This document shows positions 30,608 to 41,430 of a stretch of DNA of 64,000 nucleotides, in pieces; within the stretch, counting starts at the first letter, position 1; each line of letters starts with the position of its first letter. The DNA lies in the NCBI RefSeq assembly GCF_001625195.1, contig NC_054391.1, forward strand, positions 9,562,552 through 9,626,551, in the 5' to 3' direction. The notes below the pieces were generated by a model that ran no database searches, was not told the origin of the DNA, and saw only the letters and a list, made by a program, of their open reading frames with translations. The DNA is from Drechmeria coniospora. Taxonomy: Eukaryota > Ascomycota > Sordariomycetes > Hypocreales > Ophiocordycipitaceae. The position numbers and the translations under genes are program-made.

Positions 30608-31395
30608 CGTCCGTCAAGCCAATCCGTCGTCCGTCGAGGCGATCCCCCATCCGTCGAGGCGATCCCTCATCCGTCGAGGCGATCCCCCGTCCGTCGAGTC
30701 AATCCACCGTCCGTCGAGCTGATCCGCCGTCTGTCGAGCCGATCCCTCATCCGTCGAGCCGATCCGCCGTCCGTCGAGTCGATCCCCCGTCCGTCGAGCT
30801 GATCCGCCGTCCGTCGAGCCGATTCGCCGTCCGTCGAGCTGATCCGCCATCCGTCGAGCTGATCCCCCATCCGTCGAGCCGATCCCCCGTCCGTCGAGTC
30901 GATCCCTCATCCGTCGAGCCAATCCCCCATCCGTCGAGCCGATTCGCCGTCCGTCGAGCCGATCCCTCATCCGTCGAGCCGATCCGCCGTCCGTCGAGCT
31001 GATCCCCCATCCGTCGAGCCGATTCGCCGTCCGTCGAGCCGATCCCTCATCCGTCGAGCCGAGCCGATCCCTCATCCGTCGAGCCGATCCGCCGTCCGTC
31101 GAGCTGATCCCCCATCCGTCGAGCCGATCCGCCGTCCGTCGAGCCGATTCGCCGTCCGTCGAGCCGATCCCTCATCCGTCAAGCCGATCCGCCGTCCGTC
31201 GAGTCGATCCCATGACCGTCGAGCTGATCCCCCATCCGTCGAGCCGATTCGCCGTCCGTCGAGCCGATCCCTCATCCGTCGAGCCGACCCCCCGTCCGTC
31301 GAGTCGATCTCCCGTCCGTCGAGCTGATCCGCCGTCCGTCGAGCCGATTCGCCGTCCGTCGAGCCGATCCCCCATCCGTCGAGCCGATCCCCCGT
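30608..31395. repeat. 20-bp minisatellite, about 39 copies
   Basis: The unit is GATCCSCCRTCCGTCGAGCY. Variation is concentrated at four positions. One compressed unit occurs near 31055. Because 20 is not a multiple of three and the unit lacks stops, several frames on both strands stay open, each encoding a 20-residue repeat; these frames are not evidence of a gene. Confidence 0.95.
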
Positions 31396-31630
31396 CGTCC
31401 GCTGCGATGAACCCCCTGCTACGAACACGCGTACGCTGCGCGGGTGCGTGCGGGCGACGCTCGGTGCCCGCTTCGACGCCCCAGCCGGGATGCCGCGTGC
31501 GTGCCGAGTGCCGCGCCCACGAGCGTCGTGCCCGCCAGATTGTCGCTCCAACGTGCTGCGGAGCTCGTGCGGTGCAGGCGGAGAGTCGGTCCCGGCCGTG
31601 GCCGAGGCAGGCCGTGGGCATCAAGGAGAG
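31396..31630. repeat. GC-rich dispersed block, second copy
   Basis: It shares CGACGCCCCAGCCGGGA, GAGTGCCGCGCC and GGAGAGTCGGTCCCGGCCGT with 8682-8793, and the trailing GTGGGCATCAAGGAG with 9085-9100. Confidence 0.6.
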
Positions 31631-32800
31631 GCAACTGCGACTACAGCGACTGCGACTACATCGACTGCTTCGACCACCGTCACCGTTGTATGCTGCCCGA
31701 GCCGTGATGACGACCTGGCTCCTGTGACTACCGAAACTGCTCGAGCCACCTTGACTGCTGTGCTGCGGCGACTGCTGCGACTGCTTTGACTGCCGTGACT
31801 ACTCTGACCGTTACTACCGCGACTGTTGCAACTACTGTGACTGTTATGACTGCCGGAGACCGCTGAAGCTGCGGTGGCTGCTATGCTACAAAGGCCGCCG
31901 TGACTGCTGGGGTTGTTACAACTTCTGTGACTGCCGTGGCTGCCGACACTGCCATGACTCCTCTGACTGCTCCGACCATTGTGACTGCCGTGACTGATGT
32001 GACTGTTGCAATTGGTATAACTGCCGTGACTGTTGTGACTGCCGTGACTGTTGTGACTGCCGTGACTGTTGTGACTGCCGTGACTGTTGTGACCGCCCTG
32101 GATACTGTGACTCCTGTGACGGCTGGAGCCGTTGGAGCTGCTGTAAGTTTTGCAACTCCCACGACTGTCACGACTGTTGTAGCTGCTTCAACCGCTGCGG
32201 CTGCCGTGACTGCCGTGACTGCTGGAGCTGTTGGAGCCGCTGCAAGCACTGCAACTGCTACGACTGATGTAACTGCTTCAACCACTGCAACTACCGTGAC
32301 TGTTGTGACTGCTGGTGATGCTGGAGGTGCTGTAAATGCTGGGGCCGCCGTGACTTCTGTACCTGCCACGGCTGCAGTCACTGCTGTGACTACCATAACT
32401 CCTATGACTACTATGACTACTATGACTGCTGTGACTGCTGTGACCAAGGCAACTGCCATAGCTTCTATGATTTCCGTGACTGCCGGAGCTGCTAGAGCTA
32501 CTATAGTTTTTGCAACTGCCAACACTTCTATTGCCATTACTTTCATTGCTATTACTTCTATTGCTGGTATAACTTTTGTGACAGCTATGGCTTCTGGAGC
32601 TGCCGTGACCGCCATGACTGCCGTGACTGCTAAAGTTGCTGTGACTGTTGTGACCGCTGCTGCTGCTGAAGCTGCAGTGACTGCCATGACTGCTGTGATT
32701 TGCCAAACCCCCTGCCAGTGCTGGAGCCTCTGGAGGTTGACTGCTGGCGCAGCTGTCGTAACTACTGTGGCAGCCATGTCTACTGGGGGTGTTGTGATCG
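31631..32800. repeat. GTGACTGCY minisatellite array B
   Basis: A 9-bp core (GTGACTGCC/GTGACTGTT) is interspersed with conserved non-repeat modules such as GCTGGAGCTGYTRGAG and AAATGCYGGGGCC. Both strands remain open for more than 300 codons, encoding Val-Thr-Ala-rich peptide. It ends in a block shared with arrays D and E (GCATGGCTGCYGTGTCCCAT). Confidence 0.9.
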
Positions 32801-33820
32801 CATGGCTGCCGTGTCCCATCTTTGTTGCCTACTGTCGTTGGCTGTGGCAGATGGTGCAAGTATCTTGAGTTTTATATACAGCGGCAACTGGTATTTCATA
32901 TGCAGCACGCCGAGCCGTTTCTAGCAGAGGCACGCCTGCACCAGTATTGGGCTCCTGGTGTCATGAGGGTTTACGGCACTCTGTATGCCGCCTTTGCGGG
33001 GCTTTATTTCTGTCATCCGTATGCACCAATCTAAATATTGTGCAGTAATGTATTTACTAAATCGCCAACTGCGTGGTCAAGTTGGTACAGTTGTTGACTA
33101 TTCCCCAACCTTCTTCGAGTAGTGCCGGAATACCGCCTCCCATCCTGCAGCAGCATCCTACTGCAATGACCCGCCTGACAAACTTGGGCGGTAATACGGT
33201 ATTTGGTATGTCGAGAAATACTTTGCTACTTAACTCGCATTACACGCTGTGGCCCGTCTTTGGCGAGTGGTGTGCAAGGGCTGACGTGCTGCGGCCTCTT
33301 GGACTAACCCAACATGTAACGGAGTTACGTAGGCGTGCAATGCACTTTGTGCTATATTATTCCCATCCATATGCCATGTGAGAAACCATGCGACAATGTT
33401 GGGACACTGGTTCTTACGGACGTGACAATACATGCCCGTACTTGAGTGAACGATGTAAGCATGGAGCAAAACTCCATTATCAATATCAATCCAGCGTCAA
33501 TTACTCTTCTTGCTGCATTGTAGGCATAATATGGGCAGATTCGAGGGATTAGTACTCGCATCCAAGTGGGAGGGTTCGGAGGGGAGGGAGACCCTATACT
33601 TGTCCGTACGGATACCCACAGAGCGTACCAAGTAACCAGACCGTTATATGTAGGCTCGACAAGGATTAACGGTATTCAATTAGATGGAAGGCCCGGTTCC
33701 AAAACGGTTCATCTCTTGATTTTATCCCCATGTACGGTGTACTCTTATTACTAGTTTTCCGAAACGGTCTTATCGTAATACAGTGCAAGACTGGCTCCTG
33801 ATTGTATTGCGGCCCTTGAC
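32801..33820. repeat. array-to-H3 spacer, partly duplicated elsewhere
   Basis: 32801-33000 matches 38860-39025 and 45410-45600 (GTTGGCTGTGGCAGATGGTG, TATTGGGCYCCT). 33600-33700 matches parts of 35770-35850 and 39110-39180 (AGCGTACCAAGTAACC). The middle, 33030-33560, holds no recognised feature. 33720-33820 is H-family 3' flank. Confidence 0.65.
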
Positions 33821-34561
33821 TTAGCAATCCTTGAACATTTTGCCTGTTTCGGCCAAGGAAAGGGTAAACAAGTTAAGAGTTTTGTAATCGGCATTCTTGG
33901 TAATCTCAGGCAAGGCGTAGCCTACGATTCTGCTTAAGTTATTCAATGTAGCTTGAAGGCCAAAAATATAAGCTCGAACGGCGCTGCAAGCCTTGTTCTG
34001 CACAATGGTCGCCTTGACATCCTCTTTATCCATGGCAGAATGAAGAGCAACGGCCAACCTTGGTAAGTTTGCGGCAGGCTTGAAAAGACGGTCCGCATCG
34101 TCCATGGAAAGATCCCCGCGCGATGCATCGATCTTTGCAGTCTTATGCTCAACAAATTGAACAATTGGGTAAAATCTAGATTGAAAGAACTCGCCGTTAA
34201 GACTTTGATTGCCCTGGTTAAGCGCGGTAATGGCGGCATCTAGTGTGGTGTCGACATTCTTGAGGATATCGGTGTCGACCTTCGGGGGGGTATTGGTGTC
34301 GACCTTCTGGGGGGTATTGGTGTCGACCTTCTGGGGGATATTGGTGTCGACCTTCTGGGGGATATCGGTGTCGACCATTTTGGGGATATCGAGACGTATG
34401 CCCTTAAGGATATCGGTGTCGACCATTTTGGGGATATCGAGACGCATGACCTCGAGGATATTGGCGCCAGTATCCTGGGGGTTATCGACACGTATGCGCT
34501 GGCTCTGGACGGCAGCGGCAGAGGCAGCGGTAGCGAAAACAAGAGTGTTGGTAAACTTCAT
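33821..34561 (-). CDS. H3: secreted HsbA-like protein with expanded octapeptide repeats
   Basis: It encodes 246 residues and is the longest family member, starting at the ATG at 34559-34561 with the family signal peptide (MKFTNTLVFATAASAAA). The frame is open 45 codons upstream, but that part is promoter DNA shared with H2 and H4. After the signal peptide come diverged LDIPKMVDTDI units and then a run of eight-residue units (VDTDIPQK, VDTNIPQK, VDTNTPQK, VDTNTPPK, VDTDILKN). The conserved VDTTLDAAITALNQ block follows, and the C-terminal domain has QNKACSAVRAYIFGLQ and the terminal MFKDC. Two Cys in total. The octapeptide run corresponds to a 24-bp coding minisatellite. It is closest to H2 and H4, with shared flanks and a GTGACTGCC array directly upstream. 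Confidence 0.75.
   Translation of the reverse strand: MKFTNTLVFATAASAAAVQSQRIRVDNPQDTGANILEVMRLDIPKMVDTDILKGIRLDIPKMVDTDIPQKVDTNIPQKVDTNTPQKVDTNTPPKVDTDILKNVDTTLDAAITALNQGNQSLNGEFFQSRFYPIVQFVEHKTAKIDASRGDLSMDDADRLFKPAANLPRLAVALHSAMDKEDVKATIVQNKACSAVRAYIFGLQATLNNLSRIVGYALPEITKNADYKTLNLFTLSLAETGKMFKDC
34240..34450 (-). repeat. 24-bp coding minisatellite inside H3
   Basis: Units of GTCGACCTTCTGGGGGATAT type (plus-strand reading) recur every 24 bp, encoding VDTNxPQK octapeptides. H2 has fewer units at 9570-9690. Confidence 0.85.
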
Positions 34562-35039
34562 GGTAACGGCTTTGCAAGGTTTGATTCTGCCTAAAGATGC
34601 GAGGTAAACGGGATGAATGGTATTGATGTGCGAACCGATAGTTGCCCTGGACGAGACCGAGATGCACTTTCTATTTGTACGGAGCGGTGGACACACCTTT
34701 CGGCGCTATTACTCGCTCTTAACGTCGGAGGGTAATAATAATACCATGGCGACGGGGATGTTGCGAGTCGCGTAGGCACCGAGAGCCCTGGTCGGACGAG
34801 CCATTTACTAGAAGTCTGTGGACTGAGGAATCGTTTTACGTCCGCTTCGTTGCTCGCAAAGATGCCGGAATGGAATATGGAAATGCTGTTTATGCATCTT
34901 CGGCCTGCTCGTGCCTGCGCATAGGTCGCGAGTCGCTCATCTCGCGAGCCCTTGGCACCAAGCCTGGTCCGACCCACCAGTACTATGCTCCTTGCCTGGG
35001 TCCGTCCCTAAAATTACGTTTCGGGAATCGACAAATGAG
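34562..35039. repeat. H-family 5' flank module, copy 2
   Basis: It matches 9800-10319 and 37052-37588, ending at the same junction with a GTGACTGCC array. Confidence 0.8.
34672..34679 (-). promoter_or_regulatory. TATA-like box of H3
   Basis: TACAAATA on the minus strand, 111-118 bp upstream of the ATG, identical in position to H2. Confidence 0.35.
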
Positions 35040-35765
35040 GTGACTGCCGGGGCAGCTGCCGTAAAGCAGCTGCTGTGACAGCCATGACTATAGCAATGCG
35101 GTGACTGCCGAGGCAGCTGCCGTAAAGCAGCTGCTGTGACAGCCATGACGATAGCAATGCGGTGGCTGCCATGACTACAGCAACTGCCATTACAGCAACT
35201 GCTGTGACTGCCATGACTACAGAAACTGCGACTACAACAATTGCTGTAACTGCCATGACTACAACAACTGTTTGACTGCCACTACAGCAACTGCTGTAAC
35301 TGCCACGACTACAGCAATGCTATGACTGCCATGACTATAGCAACTTCGACTACAGTAACTGCTGTGACTGCCATGACTACAGCAATACTATGACTGCCGT
35401 GACTATAGTAACTGTTGTGACTGCCATGACTATAGCAACTGATTCGACCACCGTGACCGTTGTGGACTGCCGGAGCCGTGATGACGACCTGGCTGCTGTG
35501 ACTACCGAAACTGCTCGAGCTACTTGACTGCTGTACTGCTGCGACTGCTGCGACTTCCGTGATACTCTGAAAATTGTGACTACCGCGACTCATGCAACTA
35601 CCGTGACTGTTGTGACTGCTAGAGACGGGCTGCTATGCTACAAAGGCCGCTGTGATACAACTTCTGTGACTGCTGTGACTGCTGGACGTGCTTTAAATGC
35701 CGGGGCCTCTGCGGCTGCCATGACTACTGTGACTATTGCGACTTCTGGAGCTGTGACCCTATACT
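35040..35765. repeat. GTGACTGCY minisatellite array C
   Basis: It starts with two 62-bp tandem units (GGCAGCTGCCGTAAAGCAGC). It continues as diverged RTGACTGCC/CTACAGCAA units like array A, and ends with the conserved AAATGCCGGGGCCTCTGCGG module also present in arrays D and E. Confidence 0.8.
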
Positions 35766-36457
35766 TACAGTATGCATACGGATACCCGCAGAGCGTACCA
35801 AGTAACCAGACCGTTATATTTAGGCTCGACAAGGTTGCCGGCCCATCTATTGGGGCCAAACAAGTGGCATAGCATATGTTATCGGCTTCCTACAGCATAT
35901 CGCTACTTTCTGTCGTCCCTATACGAGGAAATAGCACAACGATGGAGATCCAGCTGCAATAGCCTCGTGCTAGGCAACATAATCCAGGTCGCTGACTGCA
36001 CAAGTACATTCCTACCATACTTTGCTACTACAGTCACTTGACAAATGTGACGATTCAGGTTTGGTAGCGCTACTCCTACAAATCGAATCGACATTTTTGC
36101 CACCCCACTATAGTACCTAGGATACTATACTCCGTACAGAGTGCACATAGCAAATACAGCATCCTACTGTAACTGTACGGTAAAGTATCGGCGCAATATC
36201 GGTTAAGTGCAGGCTGGAGGAGGTAGTTTCTAACTACCAATAGGTGCTTACGATGCAATGCCTGGTTTTTACCCAAGTTTACAGTACAGCAGGCCCTTGT
36301 AGGGATCAAGGGTATTCAGTTAGATGCAAGGCCCTGTTCCGCAAAGGTTCATCTCTTGATTTTATCCCTCAGTACTCTCGCTAGTTTTCCGAAACGGTCT
36401 TATAAGTAGTGATACAGCACAAGACTGGCTCCCAATTTTATTGCGGCCCTTGCCTTA
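35766..36457. repeat. ~690-bp spacer, duplicated at 39090-39700
   Basis: Shared landmarks in order: AGCGTACCAAGTAACC, TTGCCGGCCCATCTATTGGG, TCGCTACTTTCTGTCGTCCC, GAGATCCAGCTGCAAT, GCTGGAGGAGGTAGTTTCTA and the H-family 3' flank. It also contains a GATTCAGGTTTGG..AATCGAATC inverted motif near 36050-36090. No gene. Confidence 0.75.
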
Positions 36458-37051
36458 TCAATCCTTGAACATTTTGCCTGTTTCGGCCAAGGAACGGATA
36501 AACGACTGAAGGGATTTGTAATCGGTATTTGTAGCAGTCTCAGGCAAGGTAAAGCGTACGACACGTCTTAAAGAAATTACTGCAGCTTGAAGGCCAAAAA
36601 TAGACGCTCGAACGATACTGCAAGCCTTGTTCTGTGTAATGGTCGCCTTGACATTCTCTCCGTCCAAGACAGAATGAAAATCAACGGCCAACCTTGGCAA
36701 GTTTTGGACAGGCTTGAGAAGACGGTGCGCATCGTCTATGGAAAGATACCCGTGCGATGGATTAATCTTTCTAGTCTCACTCTTAATAAAGTCAATAAGC
36801 GGGTAAAATCTAAATTGAAAGAACTGGCTGTTGAGAGATTGCTTGCGCTGGTTGAGCGCGGTGATGGCAGCCTCTAGTGTGGCGCCGACCTACTGGAGGA
36901 TATCGGTGTTGACCTTCTCGGGGATATCGAGACGTATGCCCTCAAGCATATCGGCGCCAATATCCTGGGGGGTATCGACACGTATGCGCTGGCTCTGGAC
37001 AGCAGCAGCAGAGGCGGCAGCAGCGAAAACAAGGGCGTTAGTAAACTTTAT
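36458..37051 (-). pseudogene. H4: broken HsbA-like copy
   Basis: It is collinear with H2 and H3 over its whole length but carries three disabling single-base changes: the start codon reads ATA (37049-37051), an in-frame TAG replaces a sense codon shortly before the VGATLEAAI block, and the final Cys codon is a TGA. It retains the signal-peptide coding region, a reduced octapeptide region (VDTPQDI, LDIPEKV, NTDILQ), the QNKACSIVRASIFGLQ motif and MFKD. There is no indel. An internal ATG could still allow an 80-codon C-terminal fragment, but without a signal peptide. It lies in the same flank arrangement as H2 and H3. Confidence 0.85.
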
Positions 37052-37588
37052 AGTAACGGCCCTGGAAGCTTTGGTTCTGCTTAAAGGTGCGAGGTGAATG
37101 GGAAGAATGGCATTGATGTGCGAACCAACAGTAGCCCTGGACGAGGCCGAGATGCACTTTTATATTTTTACGGAGCGGCGGACACACCTTTCGGCGCCTT
37201 TGCTCGCTCTTAACGTTAGGGGGTGATAATAATACTACTATAGCAACGGGGATACTATGGGTGGGTTTGGTTCCTTGTGCGGACATGACGACTCCACCAA
37301 ATGTTACGAGCCGCGTGAGCACCGAGAGCCCTGGTCGGACGAGCCATGTGCTAGAGGTCCGTGGACCGAGGAATAGTTGGACGTCCGCTTCGTTGCTTGC
37401 ACAAGACGCCGAGGGGAACGGAAAACGGAAACGCAGCTTGTGCATCTTCGGACTACACGTACTTGCGCCTAGATCGCGAGTCGCTTGCGAGCCCTCCTCG
37501 GCACCACGCCCACCTGGTCCGACCCACCAGAACCATGTTCCTTACGTAGGTCCGTCACTAAAATTACGTTGCGGGAATCGATAAATGA
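37052..37588. repeat. H-family 5' flank module, copy 3
   Basis: It matches the modules upstream of H2 and H3, including a TATA-like stretch at 37161-37170 about 110 bp upstream of the lost start codon. Confidence 0.8.
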
Positions 37589-38870
37589 GGTGACTGCCGG
37601 AGATACTGAGGCTGCGGTAGCTGCTACGCCACAAGGGCCGCTGTAACTGCTGTGATTGCTACAACTTCTGTAACTGCCGTAACTGCGGGAGCTGTTGGAG
37701 CCGCCGCAAGTACTGCAGTTGTGACAACTAATGAAACCGCTTCAACTACGGCAACCACCGTTACTTTTGTAACCGCTGGAGCTGCCAGAGGTGCTTTGAA
37801 TGCCGGGGCCTCTGAGGCTGCCATGACTACTGTGACTATCGCGACTTCTGGAGCCGTAACTGCTGTAGCTGCTCAGACTGCTATGACTTCTCTGACCGCT
37901 CGTAGTATTGTGACTGCCGTAACCGTTGCACTTACCGAATGCTGTGACTGCCCTAGGTACTATGACTCCTGTGTCGGCTGGAGCCGTTGGGGCTGCTGTA
38001 AGTATTGTACCTGCTACGCCTGTTACAACTGTTGTAACTGCTTCAACCGCTGCAAGCACTGCAACTGCTGCGACTGATGTAACTGCTTCAACCACGGCAA
38101 CTAACGTGACTGTTGTGACTGCTGGAGCTGCTAGAGGTGCTTTAAATGCTGGGGCCCCTGTGACTGCTGTGGCTGCTGACACTGCTATTACTTCTCTGAC
38201 TGCTCTGACTATTGTGATTGCCGTGACTGTTGTGACTGCTGCAATTGGTCTAACTGCCGTGACTGCTGTGACCACTGTAAGCGCCGTGTCTGCAGTGACT
38301 GTTGGAGCTTATAGAGCTGCTGGGGCCGCTGACTACTATACCTACCACAGCTACTGTCACCGCCATGACTGCTGCCACTGCTATAACTGCTAGTGTGTCT
38401 GTAATTTTTCGATTGATCATGACTAGGGCTACTGTAACCGCTATATCTGCCGCACCTGCTAGGGTTCTGTAATTGCTTGATGTATCATAACCAGGGCTAC
38501 TGTAACTGCAGAGCTGCTGTGACTACCGTAACTGCTATGCATACTATGGCGGCTGTAACTGCTGACTACCGTAACTGCTATGCATGCTATGGCGGCTGTA
38601 ACTGCTGTGACTACCGTAACTGCTATGCATGCTATGGCGGCTTTAACTGCTGTGACTAATGCAACTGCTAAGGCTTCTAAGATTTCCGTGACTGCCGGAG
38701 CTGCTAGAGCTGCTATATTTACTGCAACTGCTATTTCTGCCATTGCTGGTATGACTGCTATGACTTCTGGAGCTGCTGTGACTGCCGTGACTGCCATGAC
38801 TGCCATGGCCGCTGCCACTACCAGAGCCTCTGCAACTGCAGCTGCTGTGATTGCATGGCTGCTGTGTCCC
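37589..38870. repeat. GTGACTGCY minisatellite array D
   Basis: It contains two copies of a ~400-bp higher-order module (CTTCAACYACGGCAACYA, GCYAGAGGTGCTTTRAATGC, CCTAGGTACTATGACTCC). It also has a 57-bp tandem repeat at 38530-38660 (GTAACTGCTATGCATGCTAT). The end block is shared with arrays B and E. Confidence 0.85.
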
Positions 38871-39705
38871 ATCTTTTTTGCCTACTGCCGTTGGTTGTGG
38901 CAGATGGTGCAAGTATCTTGAGCTTTATGTGAAGCGGCGGCAGGTATTTCATAAGCGGCACGCCTAGCTGTGCATCAGTATTGGGCCCCTAGTTTCGTGG
39001 GGGTTTACGGCACTCCGTACATGCACATGTAATATCCCAGAAGCATGTCTTCCTACAAGTAAAAACGTACTTGTAATGGTCAGTAATACGCCATGCACGA
39101 TACATTCCCAACTTGCTCGTACGGATACTCACGGAGCGTACCAAGTAACCGATTGTTATGCTCAGGCTTGACAAGGTTGCCGGCCCATCTATTGGGGTCA
39201 AACAAATGGCATAACTTATATCATCCGCTTCCTGCGGCATGTCGCTACTTTCTGTCGTCCCTATCCCAGGAAACAGCACAACGATAGAGATCCAGCTGCA
39301 ATGGCCTTGTGCTGGGCAACATGATGCAGGTCGCTAACTGTACAGGTACATTCCTACTATATTTTGCTACTCCTATTTAGGATGCTGTACTCCGTACAGA
39401 GTACACAAAGAAAATACAGCATCCTACTACATCCGTGCTGCAGAGCATCGGCGCAGTACGGGTCAAATGCAGGCTGGAGGAGGTAGTTTCTAACTGCCAA
39501 CAGGTGCTTACAACGCAATGCCTCGTTTTTCACTCTCAAGTTTACAGCTGGCCCTTGTAGGGATCAAGGGTGTTCAATTAAACGGAAGGCCCCGTTCCAA
39601 AACGGTTCATCTCTTGATTTTATCCCTATATACAGTCTCTAGTTTTCCGAAACGGTCTCATGGTACAGCACAAGACTGGCTCCCAATTTTACATCGGCCC
39701 TTGGC
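38871..39705. repeat. array-to-H5 spacer, copy of 35766-36457 and 32801-33000
   Basis: 38871-39025 matches the end block of arrays B and E. 39090-39700 matches 35766-36457. No coding frame. Confidence 0.7.
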
Positions 39706-40245
39706 TTAGCAATCCTTGAACATTGCCCCTGTTTCGGCCAAGGAATCGACAAAGGCTACAAGGTTGTTGTAATTGGCATTCGAGTCGATGTTAGGCGTAA
39801 ATCGACGTACATCATTTTCATAACCAGCCAATGCGTCTTGAAGGCCACTGATGGATGATTTGACGCCATTACAAACGTCTTGCTGGATAATGGCCGCCCT
39901 TACATTTTCAGCTTTCAAGGCAGAGCGAAGAGAAGTGGCTAAGGCTGGGAAGTTTTCGGCAGGAGCAAGAAGACGCTTTGCGTCGTTGAACGGAAGAGGC
40001 TTCCCCGATCTATAAATCTTGATGGCCTCGTGCCTAATAGTGGCAGTGAGCGGGAGAATTCGAGATTGGAAAAAAATTGCGCTTATGGTTTCCGGCGAAT
40101 TGGAATTGCGCTGATTGAGCGTCGTAACGATGGCCTCCAGGGTAGTGTCAACCTGTTCGAGGGTATCGAGGCTGAAACTGCGCTGGTCCTGGATGGCAGC
40201 AGCGGAGGCGGCAGTGGCAAAAGCGACGACGTTGATGAACTTCAT
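39706..40245 (-). CDS. H5: small secreted protein, HsbA-like family
   Basis: It encodes 179 residues with no intron. The start is set at the ATG at 40243-40245, giving the family signal peptide (MKFINVVAFATAASAAA); the open frame upstream is not conserved. There is no octapeptide insert, but a short SNSPETI insertion follows the VDTTLEAIVTTLNQ block. There are two Cys: one in QQDVCNG near residue 130 and the C-terminal one (MFKDC). The C-terminal segment GAMFKDC is shared with most copies. It is diverged from both the H2/H3/H4 and H7/H9 groups, so it is probably an older duplicate. The 5' flank (GAAGAATGAATTG just upstream) matches H9 more than H2. Confidence 0.75.
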   Translation of the reverse strand: MKFINVVAFATAASAAAIQDQRSFSLDTLEQVDTTLEAIVTTLNQRNSNSPETISAIFFQSRILPLTATIRHEAIKIYRSGKPLPFNDAKRLLAPAENFPALATSLRSALKAENVRAAIIQQDVCNGVKSSISGLQDALAGYENDVRRFTPNIDSNANYNNLVAFVDSLAETGAMFKDC

Positions 40246-41099
40246 AGTGATGGATTTCGGTGGGATGGTTGCGAAGAATGAATTGTGTTGATGTGCAAAC
40301 CACCACAGTTGCAACGGATGAACTTGAGATATTTGTACTTGTAGCGGAAGGAATCTCATTACTCGCACCAGACGCTCAGGGCTACGGCGAAGGAGATGCA
40401 ATTCATGGGTCTAGCTGTAGTTGTAGATGGAGCAGGCAACAGTCCGCGCGAGTTACGCATGCCAGTTAGTCTGTTGCGAGTTGCGTATGCACCAAGACCA
40501 CTAGTCACACGTGCTACAAGTTTGGATTAGAGCAAAAGGGGAAATGTATTTGCCTCATTACTCGCGTTGAACGATTCTGCAACAATGGTGCAATCCACAG
40601 GTTTTATGCCTACTTGTGGACAATGCAGGCCTCGACTGTTACGAGTTGCCTGCAATTGATGGAACACCAAGACGACGGGGTCAGACACTCTAGTTCGTAG
40701 AGTCCCCTAGAGCCAAATAACCAAGTGTACAGATGGCGAGTATCATGTGTTCAGCTTCACAGCACCTGTAGCACATTAGGAAGCGAGATGACATGCACTG
40801 TGCATGCATATACTGAGTCTATCCCTGATTCTTTACCCGTTGCAGTATCGGTGTGGGACGGGCGGGTTTGAGGAACTGGGGGACTGTAACAATTACTACT
40901 GCAGTAAAACGTGACGATTCAATTTTGGTAGCGCTGCGGAGTGCTAATGCCAGCAATTGAATCGACACTTTTGCTACCCTACCGTACGTGCGAGATTATA
41001 CTGCCAGCGTACGTGCAGACTGCCTTGTAACCCCATGGCAAGATATCGGCCAAGTCATCTTGCCGCAACCCTAATGATACCCCGTACTCCATGCTCGGC
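40246..41099. other. H5 upstream region and gene-free spacer
   Basis: 40262-40420 has similarity to the H9 upstream region. 40918-40975 contains a GATTCAATTTTGGTAGC..CAATTGAATC inverted motif also seen near 36050 and 54270. No gene is seen. Confidence 0.4.
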
Positions 41100-41430
41100 A
41101 GCCCTTGCAAATACAGCACATGTACTTTGGTGCCGAGGCAAGTTGATTGCATTTTGCAACTGAGACTATGCCAAGGCTTCCCGCATCGAATGGGATGTAG
41201 TTGAACGTAGTGCCGTGGCAAGTTGACTGCATTTGCAACTGAGACTATGCAGGCTTCCCGCATCGAATGGGATGTAGTTGAACGTAGTGTCGTGGCAAGT
41301 TGATTGCATTTGCAACTGAGACTATGCCAAGGCTTCCCGCATCGAATGGGATGAAGTTGAACTTGGTGCCGTGGCAAGCAATATGCCACTGAGACTATGC
41401 CGGGGATTCCCGCATCGAATGGGCTGTAGT
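41100..41430. repeat. ~77-bp tandem repeat, four copies
   Basis: CTTCCCGCATCGAATGGGAT occurs at 41177, 41254 and 41333, with a variant at 41406. Units contain CAACTGAGACTATGC and GTGGCAAGTTGA. Confidence 0.9.

Noticed and set aside
30608..31395. CRISPR-like array
   Set aside because: The units are directly adjacent with no unique spacers, and the genome is eukaryotic.
30460..31551. Long frames of 150-180 codons in the 20-bp minisatellite
   Set aside because: They are explained entirely by a stop-free 20-bp unit, and several overlap on both strands.
31881..32868. Two opposing 310-320-codon frames in array B as genes
   Set aside because: The 9-bp repeat is stop-free on both strands, so openness is automatic. 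There is no signal peptide or conserved start. Kept only as a finding to test.
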